The translations under genes and the position numbers were made by a program. A stretch of DNA of 64,000 nucleotides from Cyclobacteriaceae bacterium (GTDB lineage: Bacteria; Bacteroidota; Bacteroidia; Cytophagales; Cyclobacteriaceae): positions 1,371,501 through 1,435,500 of the forward strand of contig JAIBBC010000001.1 of NCBI GenBank assembly GCA_019694875.1, in the 5' to 3' direction. Below are positions 51,061 to 59,550 of the stretch, one piece after another; position 1 is the first letter of the stretch; every line of letters starts with the position of its first letter. The notes beneath the pieces are model-generated. The model was not told where the DNA came from. It made no database searches and saw only the letters and a list, made by a program, of their open reading frames with translations.

Positions 51061-51409
51061 CACTATGAATGATAAGGTTCTTCAATTTTTTTTCGAGGTT
51101 TTTGCTGATCGGATTCCGAAGCAATATGATTATTGCCAGTAACACAAAATAAAACCCTGCCACAATTCCAAAGCCGCTGAATTCGCCCATCGATTCGCTC
51201 AATTTGAACGCCACCGCTACGCTGATAAAGATCAGGAAGAATGTAAACAGTAACGCGCCCAGCATCAGCAACGAAACTTTCGCCAGTCCGCGCGCCAAAT
51301 CTTCCTTTATCTCATACTTCATGAGCTCAATCCGGCCCTCGAAATAGCCGGTAAGGCTATCCAACAGGCTGTCGAGCTTCAATAATTTCAAAATAGTTTC
51401 TTTGATCAT
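51023..51409 (-). CDS. phage holin family (Phage_holin_3_6/YqjE-like) membrane protein
   Basis: A 128-residue protein with two membrane segments (about 47-70 and 80-98) and charged ends, matching the actinobacterial holin-X/YqjE group. Despite the name, these are usually chromosomal inner-membrane proteins found with DUF883/YqjD-like partners, as here, and not prophage genes. There is no phage gene nearby. First gene of the unit that continues through GGGP synthase. Confidence 0.8.
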   Translation of the reverse strand: MIKETILKLLKLDSLLDSLTGYFEGRIELMKYEIKEDLARGLAKVSLLMLGALLFTFFLIFISVAVAFKLSESMGEFSGFGIVAGFYFVLLAIIILLRNPISKNLEKKLKNLIIHSDGTTRHRRSDQR

Positions 51410-51483
51410 AGGGCCTATGCAATATAGCCAAAGATCATAAAAAGTAACCGTGCGAACGTCTGCTAAAAGCCGGCCTGAAAGGT

Positions 51484-53082
51484 CTATTTTTTGGCAAATC
51501 CTGTTATTTCTTCGGTTTCCGTCAGGGTTCCGCGAACGTGATGTTCACGTCTGAGAATCAGTGGATAGAATTTACTGATGTAGATGTTTGCGTAGGCTGA
51601 ATCGGGGTCGTTATAGAATTTTTGCGAGTATACATAAACTGAGTCAAACGAAATCGCCCGGAATTCACGCGATGGGATAACCTGCTCGATGCACATGCGG
51701 TATTTTCGATTGTTTGATTCGCCATCCCAGCAGAAGCCGGGTGCGTTGAACATGTACATTTCGTTATTCAGAAACAGAATGTTGTTTTTCCGGTACATCG
51801 GAAAAATCAGTGAAGGCTCATCATCCGGATTGTTGTACACGAGCATCTGGCCCGTTTTGTTCCAGGTCTGAAATTTTGTCGCGATCGTATACGTGCTGAT
51901 GGCACGTTCTGCCACTACGTTTCTTTCATAGGTAGCTTCTACAACTTCCACCGAATCTTTATTCAGATAGATGAGTGAGAAAGGAATGAAGAAGAAAATC
52001 ATGAGGATGTAAACAAAAACCGTAAGCCGGTATTTGGTGGTAAGCTTACCCAGCCGGCTGGCGAGTTCGAGCGGCACTTTTCTGAGAATTGGTATCGGAT
52101 AGAAAATCAGGACACCAATCAGGTTGAACAGGAAATGCGCGATCGCAATGCTCACAGCTCCGGCTGTGTTTGCGTTAAAGAACGCGGCAATGAATGCAGT
52201 GATCGTAGTTCCCATGTTTGCCCCGAGAATAAAGGGTGCCGCTTTCCGTAAGGTGACAATACGTTGTGCAACAATGGGAACAACTACCGAGATGGTGATG
52301 GTGCTGGAACGAATGGCGGCTGTAGTCACAGTTCCCCAGAAGAATGACTTCCATGCATTTTTGAAAAAGAACCGACTGAAACGTTCCGGTGAGCTTGCCA
52401 GCAATAAACCGGATATTAATTTTCTGAAAACGAGAATTGATGTAAACAGCAAGACAAACGAAAGTGCGGCTAGTAAAAAACCATTAGGAATTAAGTCTAC
52501 GAGTCCTTTAACAATCGGGCCGAACATGTACCATTTCTGGGAGAAGGCGTTTGACGTTGCGGTTGCACCCGGATGAAACAGATATGTTGCAACCCATTGT
52601 GATAAGTCTGACAAGAATCCGTAGTAGTATTCCAATGGAAACAGAATCACCACGATAAGAATGTTAAAAATTCCGTCATATGTTCCTGCGGCAGCGGCCC
52701 TGCGGAATTCCTTTTTCCGGTTGATGAATCCAAGCGAAACGATCGTGCTGGTGATCGTAGTTCCCACGTTCGCACCCATGATGATCGGAATCGCACTTTG
52801 AATCGTAATGGAATTTGAAGCAACAAGTGCAACAACCATGGCCGTTGTAGTGGAGCTGCTTTGAATCATGGCCGTGATTAACAGGCCGATGAAAAGAGCC
52901 GTGAACGGATTTGACGTAGCCTGGATTATGGTTTCAGCGGCTGATTTGCCAATATGCTGCAGCGAAGAAACCATCAGGTCGAGCGCAAATACAAACAGCA
53001 CCAGCGTGGCGATGATGTAAATGGCCGTCTTTAAATTGTTTTTACGTGACTGGACAGGCGGTATGGGTGCGGTTGGTTCCAA
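51484..53082 (-). CDS. Na+/phosphate cotransporter family protein (NptA/PhoU-less)
   Basis: A 532-residue SLC34-type cotransporter. Two inverted repeats of the family contain the QSSS-type motif: MIQSSSTTTAMVVALVAS in the first and AAIRSSTITISVVVPIVA in the second (Q replaced by R). About nine membrane segments span residues 20-380. The C-terminal 150 residues are soluble and beta-rich; the usual PhoU-like helical tail is not evident. The start appears to be a TTG at 53082, directly preceded by a -7 box; no ATG or GTG fits. Function as phosphate import or ion balancing is inferred from the family. Confidence 0.9.
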   Translation of the reverse strand: MEPTAPIPPVQSRKNNLKTAIYIIATLVLFVFALDLMVSSLQHIGKSAAETIIQATSNPFTALFIGLLITAMIQSSSTTTAMVVALVASNSITIQSAIPIIMGANVGTTITSTIVSLGFINRKKEFRRAAAAGTYDGIFNILIVVILFPLEYYYGFLSDLSQWVATYLFHPGATATSNAFSQKWYMFGPIVKGLVDLIPNGFLLAALSFVLLFTSILVFRKLISGLLLASSPERFSRFFFKNAWKSFFWGTVTTAAIRSSTITISVVVPIVAQRIVTLRKAAPFILGANMGTTITAFIAAFFNANTAGAVSIAIAHFLFNLIGVLIFYPIPILRKVPLELASRLGKLTTKYRLTVFVYILMIFFFIPFSLIYLNKDSVEVVEATYERNVVAERAISTYTIATKFQTWNKTGQMLVYNNPDDEPSLIFPMYRKNNILFLNNEMYMFNAPGFCWDGESNNRKYRMCIEQVIPSREFRAISFDSVYVYSQKFYNDPDSAYANIYISKFYPLILRREHHVRGTLTETEEITGFAKK

Positions 53083-53089
53083 TAAAAAA

Positions 53090-53097
53090 CAAAGATA
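53090..53097 (-). promoter_or_regulatory. -7 promoter box TATCTTTG immediately upstream of Na/Pi gene
   Basis: On the minus strand a full match to TAnnTTTG lies 7 bases before the TTG start at 53082, so the predicted mRNA has at most a few leader bases. No TTG at the ideal -33 position. Confidence 0.5.
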
Positions 53098-53141
53098 GCC
53101 GAACGATGTTGCCGGCTGCGGAAGTTAACAATAATTTAATA

Positions 53142-54329
53142 TTAACCGGCCAGCTCGCATACGGCCATCCAGGCCATTAAACCAATGGAAATGGTAAGCG
53201 AATCTTCGTCAATATCAAACGTGGATGTGTGAACGTACGACTTTATTCCTTTTGCTTCGTTGCGCGTCCCCAGCCTGTAAAATGAAGCAGGTATAACCTG
53301 TGAGTAAAACGCAAAATCTTCTGAGCCGAGTGTGATGTCGATATCCACTACGTTGTCTTTGCCGATATAATCTTCTGCAGCTTTACGCAATCTTCTCGTC
53401 AGGGCGGGATTATTTTCCAGGTACGGATAGCCGTGAGAGATTTCAACTTCGCAACGTCCGCCCATACTTTCAGCAATACTCTCGGCCATTTTTTTGATCT
53501 TCTTCAATCCTTCCGCACGCCAGACTTCATTCATTGCGCGGAACGTTCCAACGATCTTCACTTCATCGGGTATGATATTAGTTGTTGTGCCGCCTGCGAT
53601 TTTTCCGATCGTCAAAACGGTTGGCTGTTTAGGCGATGCATTGCGGCTGATGATTTGCTGCAGTGCGATAACAATATGCGAAGCAATCACAATCGGATCG
53701 ACTGTGAGTTCGGGTGCTGCACCGTGTCCACCTTTGCCGATCACGGTTAAATACAGTTCATCGCTGCTGGCCATGTACATGCCTTCGCGGAAGCCGATTT
53801 TTCCAACCGGCAACAGCGGGAACACATGCTGACCGATGATTGATTCCGGAATGGGATTTTTTAACGCACCATCACGGATCATATACGAAGCGCCACCGGG
53901 ATTTTTTTCTTCGCCCGGCTGAAACAAAAAGCGCACCGTTCCTTCAAACTGATCGCGAAGCTGATGCAGGATTTTGGCGGTTCCCAATAAGGATGACGTA
54001 TGAACATCATGTCCGCAGGCATGCATCACTCCCGGGTTCTTGGATTTGTACGGCACTTCATTGCTTTCCTGAATTGGCAATGCATCCATATCCGCGCGAA
54101 GCGCAATAGTTTTTTTACCGGGATTCTTTCCTTTCACTTCCGCTACTAGGCCTGTAGTTGCCATCGGCTGGATTGTATCAATTCCAAACGACCGAAGTGT
54201 TTGCTCAACAAATTTTACTGTGTTGAATTCCTGGTACGACAGTTCCGGATTCGCATGAAGATGTCTGCGCAAACCGATCACTTCCTCCGTGAATGACTTG
54301 GAAAGGGCTTTTATTTTTTCAGGCGTCAT
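53142..54329 (-). CDS. M20 family metallopeptidase/amidohydrolase (N-acyl amino acid hydrolase type)
   Basis: A 395-residue enzyme of the M20D group (IAA-amino acid hydrolase, hippurate hydrolase, YxeP). It has the metal-binding segments ALRADMDALPIQE, MHACGHDVHTSSLLG and FLFQPGEEKNPGGA (the catalytic Glu pair), a dimerisation domain (about 185-305; GKGGHGAAPELTVDPI) and a C-terminal metal ligand in LGSEDFAFYSQ. No signal peptide, so it acts in the cytoplasm on N-acylated amino acids or peptides. A -7 box lies 6 bp upstream of the start. Confidence 0.94.
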   Translation of the reverse strand: MTPEKIKALSKSFTEEVIGLRRHLHANPELSYQEFNTVKFVEQTLRSFGIDTIQPMATTGLVAEVKGKNPGKKTIALRADMDALPIQESNEVPYKSKNPGVMHACGHDVHTSSLLGTAKILHQLRDQFEGTVRFLFQPGEEKNPGGASYMIRDGALKNPIPESIIGQHVFPLLPVGKIGFREGMYMASSDELYLTVIGKGGHGAAPELTVDPIVIASHIVIALQQIISRNASPKQPTVLTIGKIAGGTTTNIIPDEVKIVGTFRAMNEVWRAEGLKKIKKMAESIAESMGGRCEVEISHGYPYLENNPALTRRLRKAAEDYIGKDNVVDIDITLGSEDFAFYSQVIPASFYRLGTRNEAKGIKSYVHTSTFDIDEDSLTISIGLMAWMAVCELAG

Positions 54330-54335
54330 GATTTA

Positions 54336-54343
54336 CAAACGTA
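54336..54343 (-). promoter_or_regulatory. -7 promoter box TACGTTTG immediately upstream of M20 gene
   Basis: On the minus strand a full match to TAnnTTTG is separated from the ATG at 54329 by 6 bases. No TTG at the ideal -33 position; an 11-bp inverted repeat (54353-54385) lies just upstream. Confidence 0.5.
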
Positions 54344-54352
54344 CATAAATTT

Positions 54353-54385
54353 TTAATCCCGAAATCAGATGCGATTCGGGATTAA
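54353..54385. repeat. 11-bp perfect inverted repeat between SPOR lipoprotein and M20 genes
   Basis: TTAATCCCGAA (54353-54363) and TTCGGGATTAA (54375-54385) form a perfect stem with an 11-base loop. It lies 47 bp past the SPOR gene stop and just upstream of the M20 promoter box. On the minus strand A residues, not T residues, follow it, so it is not a classic terminator. It may be an operator or an RNA 3' end. Confidence 0.5.
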
Positions 54386-54431
54386 GACTGAATGGTAAAA
54401 CTCAGAAATGATTTGTGTCGCAATTAGGCGA

Positions 54432-54950
54432 TCAGTTCATAACGATCTGGCCGGGCACGACAATGGCTGTCGGGAAGTATCTTTTGATCAGCTCGAAATC
54501 CTTTTGCGCTTCCAGTCTCGTAAAGTATTTGCCCGATTTCACTTTGAAATTTGGCTGCTCATACTGCACTTCGGTGGTCAGGTTGGGAGCGGATTGCGTC
54601 AATTGTTTCTTTACATTCAGCGCTTCTTCGCGATTCTTTCCCGAATAAACCTGGATGGTGAATCCCTCAACAAATCTTGCGCTCAGGTTAATCTGATCAA
54701 TGCTGTCGAGTACCGCATCAAGCTGCCTGTTAACGGTAAATTTTGCCTCAACCGATGCCTTTGGATCACGTTTTACGTGATCGGGTGTTGTAGTGTTATC
54801 CGGCAACGTTTCTGCCTTCGGACGCAAGCCCGACAAATCTTCTGAATATTTGCCGTCCTGCGCGGAGGTTGTTTTTTGCGTTTGCTGACTTGGTTTACAG
54901 CCAGTGATTAAAAGCCCTGCAACTACGACAAACAGAAGAAGTTTTTTCAT
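54432..54950 (-). CDS. SPOR domain-containing lipoprotein
   Basis: A 172-residue lipoprotein when started at the ATG at 54950 (MKKLLLFVV). The signal ends LLITGC, with the lipidated Cys at about residue 18. A disordered Lys/Thr/Pro-containing region (about 20-85) leads to a SPOR domain (about 95-170; FVEGFTIQVYSGKNREEALNVKK...YFTRLEAQKDFELIKRYFPTA). SPOR domains bind glycan strands stripped of stem peptides, usually at the division site. It begins 2 bp after the secA stop and is probably cotranscribed with secA. Confidence 0.9.
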   Translation of the reverse strand: MKKLLLFVVVAGLLITGCKPSQQTQKTTSAQDGKYSEDLSGLRPKAETLPDNTTTPDHVKRDPKASVEAKFTVNRQLDAVLDSIDQINLSARFVEGFTIQVYSGKNREEALNVKKQLTQSAPNLTTEVQYEQPNFKVKSGKYFTRLEAQKDFELIKRYFPTAIVVPGQIVMN

Positions 54951-54952
54951 GA

Positions 54953-57900
54953 TCAATCTATAACGATGCAACGGTTGTTCAGAATATCGTCTTCAACTTT
55001 TTTGTATTTCACGTCTTTCAATACGCGGCCATCCGTGTACTGCACATTTACTTTGTCGTTCCGGTTAGCAATCTTTTCTGATTTTACCGGCATTACTTTT
55101 TCCTGCGGAGGACGGCCGGTTTGCTGACCCGGTTGCTGTCCGCCACTACTGCTGCCACCGCCACCGCTTAACAGTGACTGCGATTCATCTTTTTGTTCTT
55201 TATACCGCGTATTTCGCTGAACTCGTGCTTCTTCAACCTGATCGGCCTTTTGAACCGGAATATCTGCTTTCATCAGGAACGTGATGGTTTCTTCATTCAC
55301 TTTTCCAATGAGGCGCTTAAACAATTCAAACCCTTCAAACTTGTAAATCAACAATGGATCCTTTTGTTCATATACAGCCGTCTGTACCGACTGCTTCAGG
55401 TCGTCCATTTCACGCAAGTGTTCTTTCCAGAGCTGATCGATAATGGAAAGAGAAATGGCTTTCTCCATCGATTTCACCAGCTCCACGTTATTGGTATCAA
55501 CCGATTTCTTCAAGTTAGCACCAACACCGATGGTTTTTGTACCATCAGAGAAAGGCACAAGAATATTTTCAACTGTTGCTCCGCGTGTTTTATAAATGTC
55601 ACGGATTACCGGCAGCGCCTTTTCCGCTACCAGTTTATTCTTTTTATGATAGTGCTCGAGTGCCCGCTCATATAGATTTTCTGCGAGCTTTCCGGCATCG
55701 GTCTTCCGAAAGCCATCTTCAGAAATTTCAAAGTCGATACCGAGTGTACTCAGGACATTCAGTCGCAAGCTGTCGTAGTCTTCGGAATTTTTCGCACTGG
55801 TTGCAATTTCTTCACTCAGGTCGAACATCATGGTTAAGATGTCCAGCTCAAGACGCTCGCCATACAATGCATTCTTTCTGCGCTTGTAAATTACTTCGCG
55901 CTGTGAGTTCATCACGTTGTCGTATTCGAGCAAACGCTTCCGGATACCGAAGTTGTTCTCTTCCACTTTCTTTTGCGCCCGTTCGATGGAGCTCGTCACC
56001 ATCGAATGCTGAATCACTTCGCCCTCTTTCAATCCCAGGCGGTCCATAATCCGCGCAATGCGTTCCGGCATGAAAAGACGCATCAGGTTGTCTTCCAGCG
56101 AAACATAGAATTGTGAAGAACCCGGATCACCCTGACGACCTGAGCGACCGCGTAACTGGCGGTCAACACGTCTTGATTCGTGGCGTTCCGTACCGATAAT
56201 CGCCAAACCACCCGCAGCACGTGATTCCGGAGTAAGCTTGATATCTGTTCCGCGACCTGCCATGTTGGTTGCAATTGTTACGGTGCCCGGCTTACCGGCT
56301 TCGGCAACAATTTCAGCTTCGCGCTGGTGCTGCTTCGCGTTCAATACATTGTGCTTGATCTTGCGCATCTGAAGCATTCGGCTAACCAACTCGGAAATTT
56401 CTACGGAAGTAGTACCCACGAGTACGGGTCTTCCGGCTTGTGTGAGCTTCACGATTTCGTCTGCCACTGCGTTGAATTTTTCACGCATGGTTTTGTATAC
56501 GTAATCGTCATAATCTTTACGGGTTACCGGCTTGTTGGTTGGAATAGTTACCACATCAAGCTTGTAGATATCCCAAAATTCACCCGCTTCGGTTTCGGCT
56601 GTACCGGTCATGCCAGCCAGCTTATGATACATACGGAAATAATTTTGCAAGGTGATGGTGGCGTACGTTTGGGTAGCGTCTTCAACCTTTACATTTTCTT
56701 TTGCTTCAATCGCCTGGTGCAAACCATCGGAGTAACGTCTTCCGTCAAGCACACGACCGGTTTGTTCGTCAACGATCTTAACTTTTCCGTCAACAATAAT
56801 ATACTCCGTATCTTTTTCGAAAAGCGTGTAAGCTTTCAGCAACTGGTTCACACTATGAATGCGTTGCGATTTAACCTGGTAGTCGCGAATGATTTCTTCT
56901 TTCTTCTGAAACTTCGTCTGGTCATCCAGTGACGAATCTTTTTCGAGTTTGTTCAGCTCGGTCCCGATTTCCGGCATGATGAAGAATTTCGGATCTTCAC
57001 CTTCACCGGTGATCAAATCAATTCCTTTTTCGGTAAGCTCAACGCTGTTATCTTTTTCATCAATGATAAAGTACAACGGCTTATCAGCCTCCGGCATGTT
57101 ACGTTTGTTATCCTGCAGATAAAAGTTCTCTGTCTTTTGCAGGATCGCGCGATTACCGGTTTCACTCAAATACTTAATCAAAGGCTTGTTTTTAGGCAAT
57201 CCGCGGAAAGCCCGGAACAACGCAGTACCCCCTTCTTTTTCATCGCCTTCGGTGATTAATTTCTTCGCATCAACGAGGTATTGCCCTACAATTTTCTTTT
57301 GTGCTTCAACCAGTTTGTAAATACGTGGTTTCAGATCAGCAAATTCATGCTGATCGCCTTTCGGCACCGGGCCGGAGATAATCAACGGAGTACGCGCTTC
57401 GTCAATCAAAACGCTATCCACCTCATCGACCATCGCGTAGTGATGTCCGCGCTGAACGAGGTCAGCCGGTTCTTTGGCCATGTTATCGCGCAGGTAGTCG
57501 AAACCGAATTCGTTATTTGTTCCGTACGTGATGTCAGCCAGGTATGCTTTTCTGCGTGCAGTGGAGTTTGGCTCGTGCTTGTCGATACAATCAACCTGTA
57601 ATCCGTGAAACTGGAAGATCGGTCCCATCCATTCGCTGTCGCGTAGTGCCAGGTAGTTGTTTACAGTTACAACGTGCACGCCACGTTTTGCCAACGCGTT
57701 CAGGAAAGCAGGGAAGGTTGCCACAAGTGTTTTACCTTCACCGGTTGCCATCTCTGAAATTTTACCCTGGTGCAAAACAATACCGCCAATGATTTGAACA
57801 TCGTAGTGCACCATGTCCCATTTGATCATGTTGCCGGCAGCTTTCCATTGGTTAGCCCAGATGGCTTTATCACCGGAGATCGTTACGTTTTCATGCCGAC

Positions 57901-58321
57901 CTGAGAGTTCACGGTCAAAATCGTTGGCAGTTACTTCAATGACTTCGTTTTCCTTAAAGCGTTTCGCGGTTTCGCGAATAATCGCAAAGGCACGCGGCAA
58001 CACTTTCATGAGAACTTTTTCAAGTTCCTTGTTCCGCTCCAGTTCCAGTTTGTCGATCTGTGCGAACACAGATTCTTTTTCCTGAATGTTGAGATCGGGG
58101 TTATCGGCAATCTGCCTGTGCAGAGCAGCAAGTTGCTCGTCAATTTCCCTTAATTCTTCGTTGATGATGTTCTGGACTTCGAGGGTCTGACTTCTGAGTT
58201 GATCATGCGAAAGGCCGGTGAGTTTTTCACCTTCCTGGCGGGTTTGTTCCACCAGCGGCATGATCTGCTTAATATCTTTCTGAGACTTGGTTCCGAAAAT
58301 TTTGGCAATGAGCTTTAGCAT
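54953..58321 (-). CDS. secA: preprotein translocase ATPase SecA
   Basis: SecA drives Sec-dependent export through SecYEG. The 1122-residue protein is longer than E. coli SecA (901), as is usual in Bacteroidota. DEAD-motor motifs are visible: [11 protein letters not shown] (Walker A), [20 protein letters not shown] (Walker B region), and in the second motor domain [12 protein letters not shown] and [16 protein letters not shown]. The helical scaffold ([19 protein letters not shown]) follows. The end has a Gly/Ser/Gln-rich linker and a short conserved tail, without the CxCxSGxxxxxCH zinc finger that binds SecB. A promoter-like pair lies upstream. Confidence 0.98.
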   Translation of the reverse strand: MLKLIAKIFGTKSQKDIKQIMPLVEQTRQEGEKLTGLSHDQLRSQTLEVQNIINEELREIDEQLAALHRQIADNPDLNIQEKESVFAQIDKLELERNKELEKVLMKVLPRAFAIIRETAKRFKENEVIEVTANDFDRELSGRHENVTISGDKAIWANQWKAAGNMIKWDMVHYDVQIIGGIVLHQGKISEMATGEGKTLVATFPAFLNALAKRGVHVVTVNNYLALRDSEWMGPIFQFHGLQVDCIDKHEPNSTARRKAYLADITYGTNNEFGFDYLRDNMAKEPADLVQRGHHYAMVDEVDSVLIDEARTPLIISGPVPKGDQHEFADLKPRIYKLVEAQKKIVGQYLVDAKKLITEGDEKEGGTALFRAFRGLPKNKPLIKYLSETGNRAILQKTENFYLQDNKRNMPEADKPLYFIIDEKDNSVELTEKGIDLITGEGEDPKFFIMPEIGTELNKLEKDSSLDDQTKFQKKEEIIRDYQVKSQRIHSVNQLLKAYTLFEKDTEYIIVDGKVKIVDEQTGRVLDGRRYSDGLHQAIEAKENVKVEDATQTYATITLQNYFRMYHKLAGMTGTAETEAGEFWDIYKLDVVTIPTNKPVTRKDYDDYVYKTMREKFNAVADEIVKLTQAGRPVLVGTTSVEISELVSRMLQMRKIKHNVLNAKQHQREAEIVAEAGKPGTVTIATNMAGRGTDIKLTPESRAAGGLAIIGTERHESRRVDRQLRGRSGRQGDPGSSQFYVSLEDNLMRLFMPERIARIMDRLGLKEGEVIQHSMVTSSIERAQKKVEENNFGIRKRLLEYDNVMNSQREVIYKRRKNALYGERLELDILTMMFDLSEEIATSAKNSEDYDSLRLNVLSTLGIDFEISEDGFRKTDAGKLAENLYERALEHYHKKNKLVAEKALPVIRDIYKTRGATVENILVPFSDGTKTIGVGANLKKSVDTNNVELVKSMEKAISLSIIDQLWKEHLREMDDLKQSVQTAVYEQKDPLLIYKFEGFELFKRLIGKVNEETITFLMKADIPVQKADQVEEARVQRNTRYKEQKDESQSLLSGGGGSSSGGQQPGQQTGRPPQEKVMPVKSEKIANRNDKVNVQYTDGRVLKDVKYKKVEDDILNNRCIVID

Positions 58322-58350
58322 ACTTCTCTTAATCGTTAATGGTTAATCGC

Positions 58351-58379
58351 CAATAATACAGACCGAAAAAACCGATCAA
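58351..58379 (-). promoter_or_regulatory. secA promoter, TTG-N18-TATTATTG
   Basis: On the minus strand TTG (58377-58379) precedes TATTATTG (58351-58358, 7 of 8 matches to TAnnTTTG) by 18 bp, with the secA ATG 29 bp downstream of the box. Position and spacing are good. Confidence 0.45.
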
Positions 58380-58464
58380 CTATTAACGAATAACCCCAAA
58401 AAGGGGCTTAAAGTTAGTTTGTTTTTTGAACCTGCCTACCAGCAGGGACGGTTGGGAGGGACAA

Positions 58465-59250
58465 TTATAGTTCCAACTCTCCTTTAAAGACCATTTTGGC
58501 AGGTCCCACAAGGAAAATCTCCTCAAATGCCTCGGTAGATGCGGCAGATTGGCTGATTTTGAACTCGACCGACAGTTCGCCACCGAGCGTTTTGATTTTG
58601 ACGGGCGATTTATAGCCTTTTGTGGTGGCGGCCAGTGCGGCCGCTGTTACGCCTGTTCCGCACGATAAAGTTTCGTTTTCAACGCCACGTTCATACGTGC
58701 GGACAAAAATGGTATTGTCAGGCAACAGCTCTACGAAGTTCGCATTGGTGCCGGCCGGTTTAAATGTTTCGCTGTAGCGAATGGTGCGGCCTTCTTCAAA
58801 AACATTTACAGAGCGAATATCTTTCACAAATCGCATCAAATGAGGCGCGCCTGTGTCGATCCAAAGATCATCGCCATAGCGCCTGATGCCATGCGTGTCG
58901 TTCATCTTCAACCGAACAATTCCGTCTTTGCCGAGGGTTGCATCGTGCCGGCCATCATAGGCATTGAACGAAGCACTTCCATTCACCATTTTCAGATAAG
59001 AAGCAAAGCTCATGGCTGCGCGACTTCCGTTGCCACACAGGCTTTGTGAACCATCCTGGTTATAATAGACAAGATTGAAATCCAGTTCCGGATGTTTTTC
59101 GATCAGCATCAGACCGTCCGCGCCAACACCAAATTTTCGGTCGCAGATTTTTTGGATTTGCTCAACCGACAAGGAAAATTCACCCGACCGGTTGTCGATC
59201 ATTACAAAATCATTGCCGGTGGCCTGATATTTATAAAAGTGAATTTTCAT
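58465..59250 (-). CDS. dapF: diaminopimelate epimerase
   Basis: DapF converts LL- to meso-diaminopimelate for lysine and peptidoglycan synthesis. The start is the ATG at 59250 (MKIHFYKYQATGNDFV), giving 261 residues; the open frame continues 14 codons upstream without homology-like character. Both catalytic cysteines are present: Cys72 in SLCGNGSR and Cys197 in TLSCGTGVTAA. Other motifs are GVGADGLMLIE and the DTGAPHLM segment. It lies 64 bp after the DUF4834 gene on the same strand. The 143 bp to secA hold the secA promoter and no clear terminator. Confidence 0.96.
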   Translation of the reverse strand: MKIHFYKYQATGNDFVMIDNRSGEFSLSVEQIQKICDRKFGVGADGLMLIEKHPELDFNLVYYNQDGSQSLCGNGSRAAMSFASYLKMVNGSASFNAYDGRHDATLGKDGIVRLKMNDTHGIRRYGDDLWIDTGAPHLMRFVKDIRSVNVFEEGRTIRYSETFKPAGTNANFVELLPDNTIFVRTYERGVENETLSCGTGVTAAALAATTKGYKSPVKIKTLGGELSVEFKISQSAASTEAFEEIFLVGPAKMVFKGELEL

Positions 59251-59314
59251 GTTCGAAGCCTGATGAGTGAAAGTCAGAAATTCGAAAATCAACTGTCGAA
59301 CTTCTCAACTTCGA

Positions 59315-59527
59315 TTATTTAATCTCTTCGTAGTCTACGTAGTCGCCACCCTTGAAGGTTGAGCGCTTTTTTTCTTTTGACGGAGCGTTGTCGACATTCA
59401 CGTTGCTGTTGGGCGGCTTGCGGTACTGATCTTTTTCATTGTATCCGCTGGAAAGCGACCTGAAAAACCCCATTTTATAGAGCACGTAGCCAATAAGCGT
59501 TCCTATAATTAACCAGCGTAAAAGCAT
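59315..59527 (-). CDS. DUF4834-like small membrane protein
   Basis: A 70-residue protein with one N-terminal membrane segment (about 3-20; LRWLIIGTLIGYVLYKMGFF) and a polar cytoplasmic tail with a KEKKRS basic patch and ending GDYVDYEEIK. The size, topology and acidic end match DUF4834 proteins, which are confined to Bacteroidota and have no known function. It starts 23 bp downstream of carB on the same strand. Confidence 0.75.
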   Translation of the reverse strand: MLLRWLIIGTLIGYVLYKMGFFRSLSSGYNEKDQYRKPPNSNVNVDNAPSKEKKRSTFKGGDYVDYEEIK

Positions 59528-59550
59528 ACTCTAAAGATAATACTTTGTCT

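Noticed and set aside
50671-51409. Holin-like gene as a sign of a prophage
   Set aside because: No lysozyme, terminase, capsid, tail or integrase gene is present; the family is commonly chromosomal and the neighbours are housekeeping genes.
54353-54385. 11-bp inverted repeat as an intrinsic terminator for secA-SPOR
   Set aside because: On the minus strand the stem is followed by AAAAATTT and not by a T-run; kept only as an unassigned inverted repeat.
58322-58464. Hairpins CCCC-AAAAA-GGGG and CCTGC-CTACCA-GCAGG as the dapF terminator
   Set aside because: Stems of four and five pairs without a T-run on the minus strand.
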